Assembly (NCBI GenBank): GCA_036787895.1
Contig: DAIQOK010000001.1
Span: forward strand, 248,001 to 312,000
Reading direction: 5' to 3'
DNA: 64,000 bases
Source: UBA7662 sp036787895
GTDB lineage: Bacteria > Bacteroidota > Bacteroidia > UBA7662
Positions 23,122 to 32,600 of this stretch are shown here, in pieces; within the stretch, counting starts at the first letter, position 1, and each line of letters begins with the position of its first letter. The notes beneath the pieces were generated by a model. That model ran no database searches. It was given only the letters and a program-made list of their open reading frames with translations, and was not told the DNA's origin. The position numbers and the translations under genes were made by a program.

Positions 23122-25527
23122 TTATTTCAGGCTGACCAAGGTCACGCCATCGCCACCCCGATCGGCATGTTCGCTTTCAAAACCGGCCACAAATCGTTGT
23201 TTACGTAGATGTTCCCGAATGAGTTTGCGCAAAATGCCATCTCCTTTACCATGCAGCAACTCGAGTCGGTTATAGCCGGCCATGACGGCTTTATCGAGAA
23301 AACGATCCAGTTCCTGCAGGGCCTCCAAACCACGGAAACCACGCAAATCGAGGCGCGGACTAAAGTTCCCAATGGCCTCGGCCACTAGCTGTACACTGCT
23401 GCTGGCTGCACGCAGCTGACGGCGGGCATCGGCCTGAGAAACCCATTCGAGCCGGCTTTTTTTGATGGTCATGCGCAACTCGCCTACGGCCAGCTCAGCG
23501 TCGTTTTTGCCAAGGGAGACGATGGTGCCTATGGTCAGTGTGTCGCGAATGCGGGCTGAGCTGCCTATGGCGAGGCTTTGGACTTCTTTGCCCGACTGCT
23601 GTTGATGTTTTTCTTCGCGCTGCTCGGCCAGACTGGCTTGTTTGAGCTCGGTTTTCACCTCTTCGAGCTGGGCACGGGCTAATTTGGTAAGCTCCTTATC
23701 GGCGGCGGCTTCCTTGATGGTGCGTATGGTTTGTTCGATTTCTTTGTTGGCGCGCGACAATAAAGTAGCTGCTTCTTCGCGAGCTTGCTCGAGTATGCGT
23801 CGTTTTTGTTGTTTAAGCTCCTGTTCCTTGCTTTCGGTCTTGCTCAACAACTCATCCAATAGGAGGTCTTTGGCTTCCATCAGTCGTTTATAGCGATCAA
23901 TTTCAGCCTTTTCCTGTTCCAGTTGTACCAGCAATTGCTCCACATCCTGTTGTTGAATACCAATTTTATTCCTGGCCGCAGCAATAATCTGTGGGTTCAA
24001 TCCAATTTTGCCGGCAATTTCAAATGCGAAAGAACTTCCGGGTTTGCCAATTTCGAGTTTATAGCGAGGTTCTAAAGTTGTCGTATCAAATCCCATGGCG
24101 CCATTGAGTAAACCCGTAAGCCTCCCTGCCAATAATTTGAGGTTACTATAATGGGTATTGACGATGCCAAATGCCTTGCTTTCATGCAAATGCTCAAGTA
24201 TGGCTTCAGCTATGGGACCACCCAGCGCCGGATCTGTACCTGTTCCAAACTCATCAATTAGAAACAAGGTCGCAGCATCGGCATTTTCGCTGAAATAACG
24301 CATATTGGTAAGATGCGAACTGTAAGTCGACAAGTCGTTTTCTATACTTTGCTCGTCACCTAAATCGACCATCATCCGGTGGAAAATGCCAATTTCACTG
24401 CCTTCTGCGACCGGTAAAAGCAAACCTGATTGACCCATGAGTTGCAGCAGACCAACGGTTTTTAAACTGACTGATTTACCTCCTGCATTGGGACCGGAAA
24501 CCACAAGTATGTGTTTTTCGGCATCCAAGCGCAAATCCAAAGGCACTACTTTCTTTTTTTGCGCCTGATGATGCAGCCACAATAAAGGATGGTAGGCGGC
24601 CGAATATCGAAAACCAGCTTGCTGCTGAAGTTTGGGCCGGGCTACCAAGGGGTATCGTTTGGCCAGCAGGGCTCCTGCCCGGAGTAAGTCGAATTGCGCG
24701 GCCAATGCGTGACTTGCTTCCAAATCGCCCAAATAAGGCCGTAAATCGCTGGTAAGTTGAATGAGAATGCGCCGGATTTCGCGGCGGTAGGCCAATTCCA
24801 GGTTCCGGATATCGTTATTGTGTTCGAGCAATTCGGCCGGTTCCAGATAAACTGTTTGTCCTGTTGCCGATTCATCGTGGACAAAACCTTTGATTTTGCG
24901 CTTGTGTTCTGCCAATATGGGTAATACCAAACGACCATCTCTGATAGTCGCACCTGTTTCTGCTGCCCAACCATTGGCTTTAGCCTGACGAAGAATGGTG
25001 TCGAGTTTGCGCCGGGTTTCCTGTTGCAGGCGGTTCAAATCGCTGCTGATATCCGACAAGGCCTTACTCGCATTAGGTTTAATTTTGCCCTCCTTATTCA
25101 GCACAGCTTCAAGCAGACTGATGGCTTGAGCAGCAGGCGCAACTCCTGAGGCGATGGCCCACAATTCCGGATAAATTTCTTTTCTTGAACTAAAAAAAGA
25201 AATAAGTCTCTTAGCGTAACTCAGTATTTTCCAAAGCTCAAAACACTGGTCTTCATCAAAAAAACTGCCTTCAATTCGGGCATTTTTGAGGTAGGTAGTG
25301 ATATGAGGGATAGGCTCTTCGGGCAAGGGACTATCTAACAACATGAGTTGATACATCTCCCAGGCTTGCTGTAAGGCCGTGCTGAGCTGCCGGGCATCGG
25401 TCATAGGCCGCAGTGCTAAAGCTTCACTCCTGGCCTGCTCACTCAAACAATGACGTGCTATGAGCTGCTGAATCTGATCAAACTCCAGTTTCTGCAGCAA
25501 ATTTTCGGGGTAAAGTACGGGCATCAT
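23122..25527 (-). CDS. mutS2: MutS2 endonuclease/ATPase
   Basis: MutS-like ATPase that acts on recombination intermediates and, in Bacillus, on collided ribosomes. The 801-residue protein has a helical core and lever region, then Walker A GPNAGGKSVSLKTVGLL near residue 340, DLGDEQSIENDLSTYSSH, Walker B LFLIDEFGTGTDPALGG, a coiled-coil stretch (about 520-620), and a C-terminal Smr nuclease domain with LDLRGFRGLEAL and LHGKGDGILRKLIREHL. There is no mismatch-binding domain I, as expected for MutS2. Its start overlaps the DUF4296 gene stop by 4 bp. Confidence 0.96.
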   Translation of the reverse strand: MMPVLYPENLLQKLEFDQIQQLIARHCLSEQARSEALALRPMTDARQLSTALQQAWEMYQLMLLDSPLPEEPIPHITTYLKNARIEGSFFDEDQCFELWKILSYAKRLISFFSSRKEIYPELWAIASGVAPAAQAISLLEAVLNKEGKIKPNASKALSDISSDLNRLQQETRRKLDTILRQAKANGWAAETGATIRDGRLVLPILAEHKRKIKGFVHDESATGQTVYLEPAELLEHNNDIRNLELAYRREIRRILIQLTSDLRPYLGDLEASHALAAQFDLLRAGALLAKRYPLVARPKLQQQAGFRYSAAYHPLLWLHHQAQKKKVVPLDLRLDAEKHILVVSGPNAGGKSVSLKTVGLLQLMGQSGLLLPVAEGSEIGIFHRMMVDLGDEQSIENDLSTYSSHLTNMRYFSENADAATLFLIDEFGTGTDPALGGPIAEAILEHLHESKAFGIVNTHYSNLKLLAGRLTGLLNGAMGFDTTTLEPRYKLEIGKPGSSFAFEIAGKIGLNPQIIAAARNKIGIQQQDVEQLLVQLEQEKAEIDRYKRLMEAKDLLLDELLSKTESKEQELKQQKRRILEQAREEAATLLSRANKEIEQTIRTIKEAAADKELTKLARAQLEEVKTELKQASLAEQREEKHQQQSGKEVQSLAIGSSARIRDTLTIGTIVSLGKNDAELAVGELRMTIKKSRLEWVSQADARRQLRAASSSVQLVAEAIGNFSPRLDLRGFRGLEALQELDRFLDKAVMAGYNRLELLHGKGDGILRKLIREHLRKQRFVAGFESEHADRGGDGVTLVSLK

Positions 25528-25892
25528 CGCTTTTGCTCCGAAAGTTGCTGACTCAGCTTTTCATTTACTTCGATATACATGGCATCGAGTATGGCCGGAT
25601 CTTGCTGCTGATAAAAGTTGAAAGAAGTATCAAAACGAGACTGCGAAACACCATATCGATCAAAAACCTCTTCATACAGGCCACGTACCCAAGCCGAGTG
25701 TAGACTATCGCCGGTGCCTTGTAGGTAACGCAAATTGCGGTAGGATTCAACCAGTTGAATTTCAAGTAATAAATTTACCATACTGTCGCGGGGTATGATA
25801 CCGCTGTGATAACCCTGTATTTTCTGGCTGTCGAGGCAAGAAAACAGCGCCATACCCAAGCCAAGAACTACTATTTTTGTGTGGGTTTGCAT
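25524..25892 (-). CDS. DUF4296 lipoprotein
   Basis: Small Bacteroidota lipoprotein of unknown function. From ATG 25892 it is 122 residues: MQTHTKIVVLGLGMALFSCLD shows a type II signal with Cys19 as the lipid anchor. The DUF4296 pattern follows: IPRDSMVNLLLEIQLVESYRN and LYEEVFDRYGVSQSRFDTSFNFYQQ. The frame is open further upstream to 26012, across the divergent YggS gene, but that extension is not signal-like. It overlaps mutS2 by 4 bp (ATGA), a pairing that suggests simple co-transcription rather than shared function. Confidence 0.87.
   Translation of the reverse strand: MQTHTKIVVLGLGMALFSCLDSQKIQGYHSGIIPRDSMVNLLLEIQLVESYRNLRYLQGTGDSLHSAWVRGLYEEVFDRYGVSQSRFDTSFNFYQQQDPAILDAMYIEVNEKLSQQLSEQKR
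25872..25879 (+). promoter_or_regulatory. Predicted -7 element of the yggS-like gene
   Basis: TATTTTTG, an exact TAnnTTTG match. It overlaps the first codons of the divergent DUF4296 gene and lies 36 nt before the ATG at 25915. Confidence 0.4.
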
Positions 25893-25914
25893 AAACGCTG
25901 TAAAAATAGAACAA

Positions 25915-26610
25915 ATGAGTATCCGCTCGGCTTTACAAAAAATTGAAGAGGAATTGGCAGGCACCGAAGCCCGTTTGGTTGCGGTAAGCAAAACTTTCCC
26001 GGCCAGTGCCATTTGGGAAGCCTACGATGCCGGCCAACTCCTTTTTGGCGAATCCAAAGCCCAGGAATTAGCCGATAAGTATGCCATACTACCCAAAGAC
26101 ATTGAATGGCATTTTATCGGGCATCTGCAGACGAATAAAGTGAAGTACATAGCCCCTTTTGTGAAACTCATTCATTCGGTTGATAGTCTCAAATTATTAC
26201 AAACCATCGATAAAGAAGCAGCTAAAAATAAGCGGATAATAGATGTTTTGTTGCAGGTACACATTGCACAGGAAGAAACCAAATTCGGCTTAAATGAGGC
26301 TGAAATCCTGGCCATGCTGGCTAATCCAGACTATCAGTCATTGAAAAATATCCGGGTATGTGGATTAATGGGGATGGCCTCCAATGTAACAGATGTGCGC
26401 CTACTCGATAAAGAATTTCTCAGCCTCGCCGATTTGTACTATCGCCTCAAACACAATATTTTCAGTCATTTGGAGGGTATGCATTTTAGGGAGTTGTCGA
26501 TGGGCATGTCGAACGATTATCCACTGGCTGTGAAGCGAGGGGCTACGCTGGTACGTATTGGTAGCCGTATTTTTGGTGGTCGGGAATATCCCGGCATTGT
26601 ACCCGCCTGA
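25915..26610 (+). CDS. YggS/PROSC-type PLP homeostasis protein
   Basis: Binds pyridoxal 5'-phosphate and balances its free pool; no catalytic reaction is established. From ATG 25915 the protein is 231 residues, a single alanine-racemase-like TIM barrel. PLP would be held by the Lys of LVAVSKTFP (Lys26). FGESKAQELADKY, WHFIGHLQTNKVKYI, and the phosphate loop MGMSNDYPLAVKRGATLVRIGSRIFG are all conserved. An upstream ATG at 25879 adds 12 residues absent from homologues. Convergent with the hybrid kinase with no gap between the stops. Confidence 0.93.
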   Translation: MSIRSALQKIEEELAGTEARLVAVSKTFPASAIWEAYDAGQLLFGESKAQELADKYAILPKDIEWHFIGHLQTNKVKYIAPFVKLIHSVDSLKLLQTIDKEAAKNKRIIDVLLQVHIAQEETKFGLNEAEILAMLANPDYQSLKNIRVCGLMGMASNVTDVRLLDKEFLSLADLYYRLKHNIFSHLEGMHFRELSMGMSNDYPLAVKRGATLVRIGSRIFGGREYPGIVPA

Positions 26611-28380
26611 TCAGGAGACGATTTGCAAACAGTTTTCGATGACTTGATGTAAATCGCGCGGATTGTATGGTTTTACGATATAATCGTTGGCACCTACAGC
26701 ATGTGCTTTTTTCAGGGTTTCTTCCTGCACATCGGCCGAGATAGCTATAATTGGCAGTTTTAAACCTAAGCTGCGTATGGCTTGGATGGTTTCAAAACCA
26801 TCCATTTCAGGCATATGCAAATCCATCAAAATCAAGTCGAAATGTTCCTGATTGAGCAAATGTAAAGCGTCTTTACCACCCGACACCCAGATGTATTGCA
26901 ACTTCCAACGTTTCAATAAACCATTGATTACTGTGGCATTGATGGGATTATCCTCCACCACCAAAACTCTAGTACCTTCAACGATAGAAGAAGGATTGTT
27001 CTCTGCCCCCCTGAGCATACTTTCGCTCTCCTGAACCGCCATAAGCTCGAGTTCAAAGCTAAATACACTGCCCTCTCCCTGCCTGGATTGTAGTTGAATA
27101 TCGCTTTCCATCAACAACAACAACTTTTTAACAATGGCCAATCCCAAGCCGGAACCTCCGTATTTACGACTTACATCGGCCGATGCCTGTGAAAAATGCT
27201 CGAAGATCAGCACTTGTTTGTCTTCTGCTATGCCCACACCGGTATCTTTGATGGCCACCCTGTAACGATCATTCCCCAAGGCCGTGAGTTGTAGTTTTAC
27301 TTCACCTTCGTTGGTGAATTTGATGGCATTACCCAACAAATTAATGAGTATCTGCGATAATTTGGTTGGGTCGCCCAAAACCCTTTCGGGCAATTGGTCG
27401 GCTTCCAAAATGAGCTTAATCCGCTTATCATCAGCCATCGGCTGAAAACCAGCCACTAACTGTTTAAAAAGATAGGTAGGATTAAAAACAAGCTTTTCTA
27501 ACTCTGTACGACCCGAATCAAGTCGGTTGTAGTCGAGTACATTATTCAACATACCCAACAGATTATCGGCCGAAAACTTCAGCAAATCGAGGTATTCTCG
27601 TTGTTTTTTATCGCGGGTTTGTTCCTGAAGCAATTCAGTAATGCCGATAATGCCATTCATCGGTGTGCGAATTTCGTGCGACATGACCGATAAAAAATTG
27701 GATTTGGCCCGCGAAGAGGCTTCAGCTTCCATGCGCGCCTGTTCAAGGGCCAGGTTGAGTTCTTCCTGGGCAGCCAGACTGTGTTCCAGCTCAACGGCAT
27801 AACGTTTAAATGCGCGCTGAAAATGCCAGATGATATAAACCATGATGACCGTCATCACCATCCAGTTAATCATCTGTTCGCTTTTCGACAGTTGATTGAG
27901 ATCGAAATACTGGGCGAAATAGTTGTTTAGCTCAAACTGCCTCAAAAACAATAAAGGCAGAAAATTAAAAACCGCCGCGAGCAAACCCAAACGCTGGCCG
28001 GCCATAAAAAAGGCAAAAAGCGTATTAACCATGGCAAGTTGTACCATGGCCAGGTTGATTTCACCAACTATACAACAGGCATTCAGTACAAGAAAAGCAG
28101 TAGATGTAAGGAGTAAAAAGTAACTTATACGTGCAATATCGCGGGTTTTGACCAGGAATAAATACGTCATTACCAGACCAAATTCGAACAAAGCCAGGCG
28201 TAGCCAATTGATTGGTTCGCCCGCAGCTAGGGCTCTTGCAGTTACAATGAAACTCAATAGCAGTCCCATCAACAGCAAATATAAAATAAGCACTTGTCGA
28301 CCCCGGGCGAGCACATCAAGACCGGCCAAATACTGACCCCCTAACATCCTGGCTTCAAAGCCCCGAAAGAGCTTAAGCAT
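26611..28380 (-). CDS. Hybrid sensor histidine kinase/response regulator (orphan)
   Basis: 589 residues. About six membrane segments in residues 25-195 form an integral sensor with almost no periplasmic loop. After a coiled-coil linker come HisKA FLSVMSHEIRTPMNGIIGI (His near residue 234), N box LINLLGNAIKFTNEG, G1 DTGVGIAEDKQ, and G2 GGSGLGLAIVKKLL. A C-terminal receiver (VLVVEDNPINATVINGL, phospho-Asp in LILMDLHMPEMDG, Lys in NDYIVKPYN) ends the chain, with no output domain. The signal must therefore pass to a separate HPt or regulator, and none is adjacent. Ligand unknown. Confidence 0.93.
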   Translation of the reverse strand: MLKLFRGFEARMLGGQYLAGLDVLARGRQVLILYLLLMGLLLSFIVTARALAAGEPINWLRLALFEFGLVMTYLFLVKTRDIARISYFLLLTSTAFLVLNACCIVGEINLAMVQLAMVNTLFAFFMAGQRLGLLAAVFNFLPLLFLRQFELNNYFAQYFDLNQLSKSEQMINWMVMTVIMVYIIWHFQRAFKRYAVELEHSLAAQEELNLALEQARMEAEASSRAKSNFLSVMSHEIRTPMNGIIGITELLQEQTRDKKQREYLDLLKFSADNLLGMLNNVLDYNRLDSGRTELEKLVFNPTYLFKQLVAGFQPMADDKRIKLILEADQLPERVLGDPTKLSQILINLLGNAIKFTNEGEVKLQLTALGNDRYRVAIKDTGVGIAEDKQVLIFEHFSQASADVSRKYGGSGLGLAIVKKLLLLMESDIQLQSRQGEGSVFSFELELMAVQESESMLRGAENNPSSIVEGTRVLVVEDNPINATVINGLLKRWKLQYIWVSGGKDALHLLNQEHFDLILMDLHMPEMDGFETIQAIRSLGLKLPIIAISADVQEETLKKAHAVGANDYIVKPYNPRDLHQVIENCLQIVS

Positions 28381-28565
28381 AGGTATTTAGTTTCACATAG
28401 TAAATGAACAAAATCTTTGGCGCATTACCGCGTTGTTCGTCTAAAATTTATCCCTAATAAAGAAATATTCCCATTTTTGGAAAAATACAGGCGACTAAGC
28501 TAATCTGGCGAGCCGTTTAAAGCCTGTCATTTTGACAAGCAGGGATGATTTACCGCCAAAAAGTA

Positions 28566-28573
28566 TATTTTTG
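28566..28573 (+). promoter_or_regulatory. Predicted -7 element of corA
   Basis: TATTTTTG, an exact TAnnTTTG match in the 241-nt gap between the divergent kinase and corA, 49 nt upstream of the corA ATG. Confidence 0.4.
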
Positions 28574-28621
28574 CAACGCAGCTGATTTTGCCCATGTAAA
28601 CACCCTCAACCCTTTTCTCCA

Positions 28622-29554
28622 ATGATCCAACTGTTTCAAACCCAAAAGACACAGCTCCAGGAAGTTGAGCATCTTGCCGATGGCGTCTGGATCAATATTG
28701 TGGATCCCACCTACGAGGAAAGGAGTTGGATTGAAGAAAACTCACCGCTGGTTGCCGAATACCTGAGCGATTCGCTCGATTTGGATGAGTTGTCACGTGT
28801 AGAAAAGGAAGATGATTATTTGTTGGTGGTTATTCGTCTGCCCCACTTTCGCGGTGTGGAACATGATTCTCCCTTTACTACTATTCCGCTTTTGATCATA
28901 CTCACCGATCTAAACATTTACACCATTTGTAAAGAAGAAAACGTCATACTTCAGGAGTTTATACGCGAGCGCATCAAGGGCTTTAGCACGGCTAAAAAGA
29001 ACAAATTTCTGTTGCAGTTGATGTTCAAAACCGCCGGTAAATACTTGCTGCACCTGCGTAATATCAACAAAATTGTAGAAAGACTCGAAGACGAGCTGGA
29101 GAGTTCACTTCGCAATCGGGAGATTTTTGAGCTTTTGAAATATGAAAAGGCCCTCATTTATTATATGACAGCATTACAAGCCAATGGCGCCATGATGGAG
29201 CGTTTGCGGCGTTTACACATCTTCACCGCTTTTGAAGAAGACGAAGATTTGCTCGAGGAGGTAATGATCGAAAACCAGCAGGCCATACAAATGACCAACA
29301 TTACCACACGTGTATTGGGCCAAATGATGGAAGCCTACAGCTCGGTAATCAACAATAACATGAACAACGTCATGAAAACCCTCACTTTCGTGACCATTTG
29401 TTTAGCCATACCTACCCTTTTTGCCAGTTTATACGGTATGAACGTCCCCCTGCCCTTCGCCGACACCCCCGCAGCCTTCTGGGCGCTGGTGGCAGTGAGT
29501 TTGCTCCTGGTAACTGTGGTTTATGTGCTTTTTAAACGGATGCGGTGGTTTTAA
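28622..29554 (+). CDS. corA: CorA-family magnesium/divalent cation transporter
   Basis: Pentameric Mg2+ channel of the inner membrane. The 310-residue protein has an acidic cytoplasmic domain, a long helix (about 150-250) leading to the pore, and two C-terminal membrane segments: TFVTICLAIPTLFASLYGMN and a second one (about 284-304). Between them lies the selectivity motif YGMN (residues about 271-274) followed by VPLPF. The positive cluster KRMRWF at the end is usual. Lone gene; the large surface protein follows 70 nt after its ATG-free tail. Confidence 0.94.
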   Translation: MIQLFQTQKTQLQEVEHLADGVWINIVDPTYEERSWIEENSPLVAEYLSDSLDLDELSRVEKEDDYLLVVIRLPHFRGVEHDSPFTTIPLLIILTDLNIYTICKEENVILQEFIRERIKGFSTAKKNKFLLQLMFKTAGKYLLHLRNINKIVERLEDELESSLRNREIFELLKYEKALIYYMTALQANGAMMERLRRLHIFTAFEEDEDLLEEVMIENQQAIQMTNITTRVLGQMMEAYSSVINNNMNNVMKTLTFVTICLAIPTLFASLYGMNVPLPFADTPAAFWALVAVSLLLVTVVYVLFKRMRWF

Positions 29555-29624
29555 GCATATAATAATATAACTTATGTTTTTTAATGGCGCGGATTGGTTA
29601 TTTTCGCCACGAGAAGCCTTAGTT

Positions 29625-32600
29625 ATGAAATTACTGATTACGTTTTTATGGTGCCTGAGTTGTTGGAGTTCAAGCTTGGCCCAAGGCAATGCGGGCTACC
29701 GCACCACAACCAATCCTATCCCTTTTTCGCCGACAAACCCCGTGGCTGCCGGCACTTATATTGTAGGCACTGCTCCTGCTGATTACCCGAGTTTACTGAG
29801 CGCTATCGCCGATTTGCGACTCCGTGGCATAGCCGGACCAGTTGTGCTGGCGTTAAAAAATGGAGATTATTCAGGCCCACATATCATCGACTCTGTTTTT
29901 GGCTTAAATGGTCAATCTACCCTGACTATCCGCTCTTTAAACGGCAATCCCAACCAGGTTCGAATTGTAACAAATGGTTCAAGTGCCAATCTTTTGCTAA
30001 GTGGGATTAAAGGTGTGATTATTAAACAACTTGGTTTTATCGGTTTTGGAAGTGGCTCAGCGAATTCGCGTTTGGAACTGAATAATGTGGACAGTTCAAT
30101 AGTCGACTCCTGCATATTTTTTAACACCAACCAGCAACCAGCAAATATTGGCTTTGGTAGTGTTTTAATAAACGGAGGTAATCAGCTTCAAATCAGCAAT
30201 AACGATTTCAGGTCGGGAAAATACCAGATCCAGGTGAATACCACCATTGCTCCCCGACTATCGACCACCAAACTCGTCATCAGGGATAATTTGTTTCTGA
30301 ATCCGATTGAATGTGTTACGCTGATTCACAATACGGATAGCATTGTATTTAATAAAAACAGGATTACTATCGATAGCTCTCTGATAAGCAATAACAGTTC
30401 TGCACCTCTCGTGATTGTCAACAGTGGGATAAAGGTTTATGTGGAGCAAAACAGCTTTTATTCCATGGCACCACGTAAGTCGATGACGAGAATTTCAAGT
30501 TCCGGTAATCTGGAAACTAAAGTTGTGAATAACAGCGTTTCCTGTCGTCTGGAACAGTCTTTCCCAGTTTTTGAGTTCCTCATTAACAACCCATTGAGCG
30601 GCCTGGTTGATCTCAATCACAACAGTATTTCGGTCAACTATGTGAGCGGCATAAGTTATAGGCAGCCCGTGACTTTTGGAGGGGGGCAACAGCCTGTCCG
30701 CTTTTTAATAAGAAACAATGCATTCAAATTAGGGGGTGAGATGACCCAGGCAGCTATGTATCGCTTCCAAAGCCCGGCCTATCTCGATTCGGCCTTTTTG
30801 AGCAACAACCTTTATGAAAGCCCAAGTACCAAAGTGGCCGATACTGCAATTCATTCAGGGCAGCCACTGACACTTGCCCAACTACAAGCCATGGGTAAAG
30901 AACAAAACAGCCGTATTAGCCAGACAGGTTTTGCCAGTTTCACCGATCTGAGACCTATTAACCTGAACATGGTGAATCGAGGCCTCCCGGGAACTGGAGT
31001 TTTGGTTGATTTAAATAACATCGTCAGAGATAGTCTCCCTGATATTGGTGCTTTCGAATACCCCGTTTTCGGCGGTCCGGAAGTGCGGGCAAACGGTTTA
31101 TTGGATAACGACAGCCTGAAGAACAGGTCGTTTACCGCTACTATCGATGCGATTGGTACCCTGAGTACCAACCTACTCTATTATCGCAAACAAGGCGATA
31201 CCGCCTGGATTACTAACCCTGGAGTGGCATTGGGTGGAAATTTGTACGCCTACACCATTGATTATGCCCGCTTTCCATCAGCTTATCAAATGAACGATAC
31301 GATATACTATTATATCGTGGCTACCGGCACCAATGGTGTGGGCAGTTGGCCTTTAGGCAATACCCCATCCAATTTCAATGCAGCAGCCCACTATAAACAC
31401 AAAGACATACTGACCGGGCAAGTGCGTATTGGCAGTTGTGCCAATGCCCATTATACCCTGGCCCAGTTGCCAGCTATCTTGAATACGCTGATGCTGGCAG
31501 ATACGGCTTATCTGTATTTCTGCGACCCGGTGATTAATTTGAGTACGCCTCTGGCCATCTATTTGAGTAAAGTGCAGGATACGCTGGCGAGCCTCTACTT
31601 CCGCCCAGCCGACAATATGACTGTTGAATTCAGGAGTTCCAGCCCCAACATAGCCAAATTAATCAGCCTGGATGGCCCAAGAAACATACATCTCGATGGT
31701 GATGGCCGTATTCGTATGGTGTCTACCCAATCCAATATCCAGCAGCTGGCTATAGGAGAAGGTGTGGGTATAGCCGCTTCGCATATTTCGGTCAGGGGAG
31801 TAATTTTTCGTCATACAAGCTCTATATCCGATAACACTTCGGCGGCAGTAGGTTGTTATGGCGATAACCGGGTTTCCAACCTTCTGATTGAAGATAACGA
31901 CATATTTGGCCACAGAATTGGCATTCATATAGGCGCTTACTTTCATTTGGTCGATAATATAACTATCCGTAATAATTTCATTGGGTCGCAACAGGGCTTG
32001 AGTGGTGCCTGGAATAGCGGTATCGCTGTTTATGGCTGCAGAGCGGTGGTCGTTGAGAGAAATACCCTAAAAAACCTGATCAGTGCCAGCAGTATAGGTC
32101 TGGCTGCCATTGATGTGGGAGGGAATGCTGTAGGTGAAACGGTTATTCGCGACAATACCTTGGATAATATCAGGGAAATGGGCATCTATTCCGTCATCGG
32201 TATACGTTTGTATTATGGTGCGGCCCTGGTACATGGTAATTATGTACGTGGATTATATGCTGCCAGAGGAACAGTTACAGGCATTTTTGCGGAATCGTCC
32301 CAGCAACAAATCCGACATGTGGGCATATTTAACAATACCATAATCTTACAAGATACCCTCACCGGTAGTCCCGGCAGCAGAGTATTGAGTACGGCTATTA
32401 TGTTCACAGGTGGAAGCTCGGAGAGTTTCATCCACAACAATATCTTCGCTAACTTTACGAAAAGCACCAAAACACCCGACAGTACACTCAGCTCCTTCTA
32501 CCAATATACTTCCGGTTACAGTCCGCCCGAGCCCATTCGCTGGAACATCAATAACAATGTGTATTTAACCGATAGCGCTACCAACGCCAATGTGATGATC

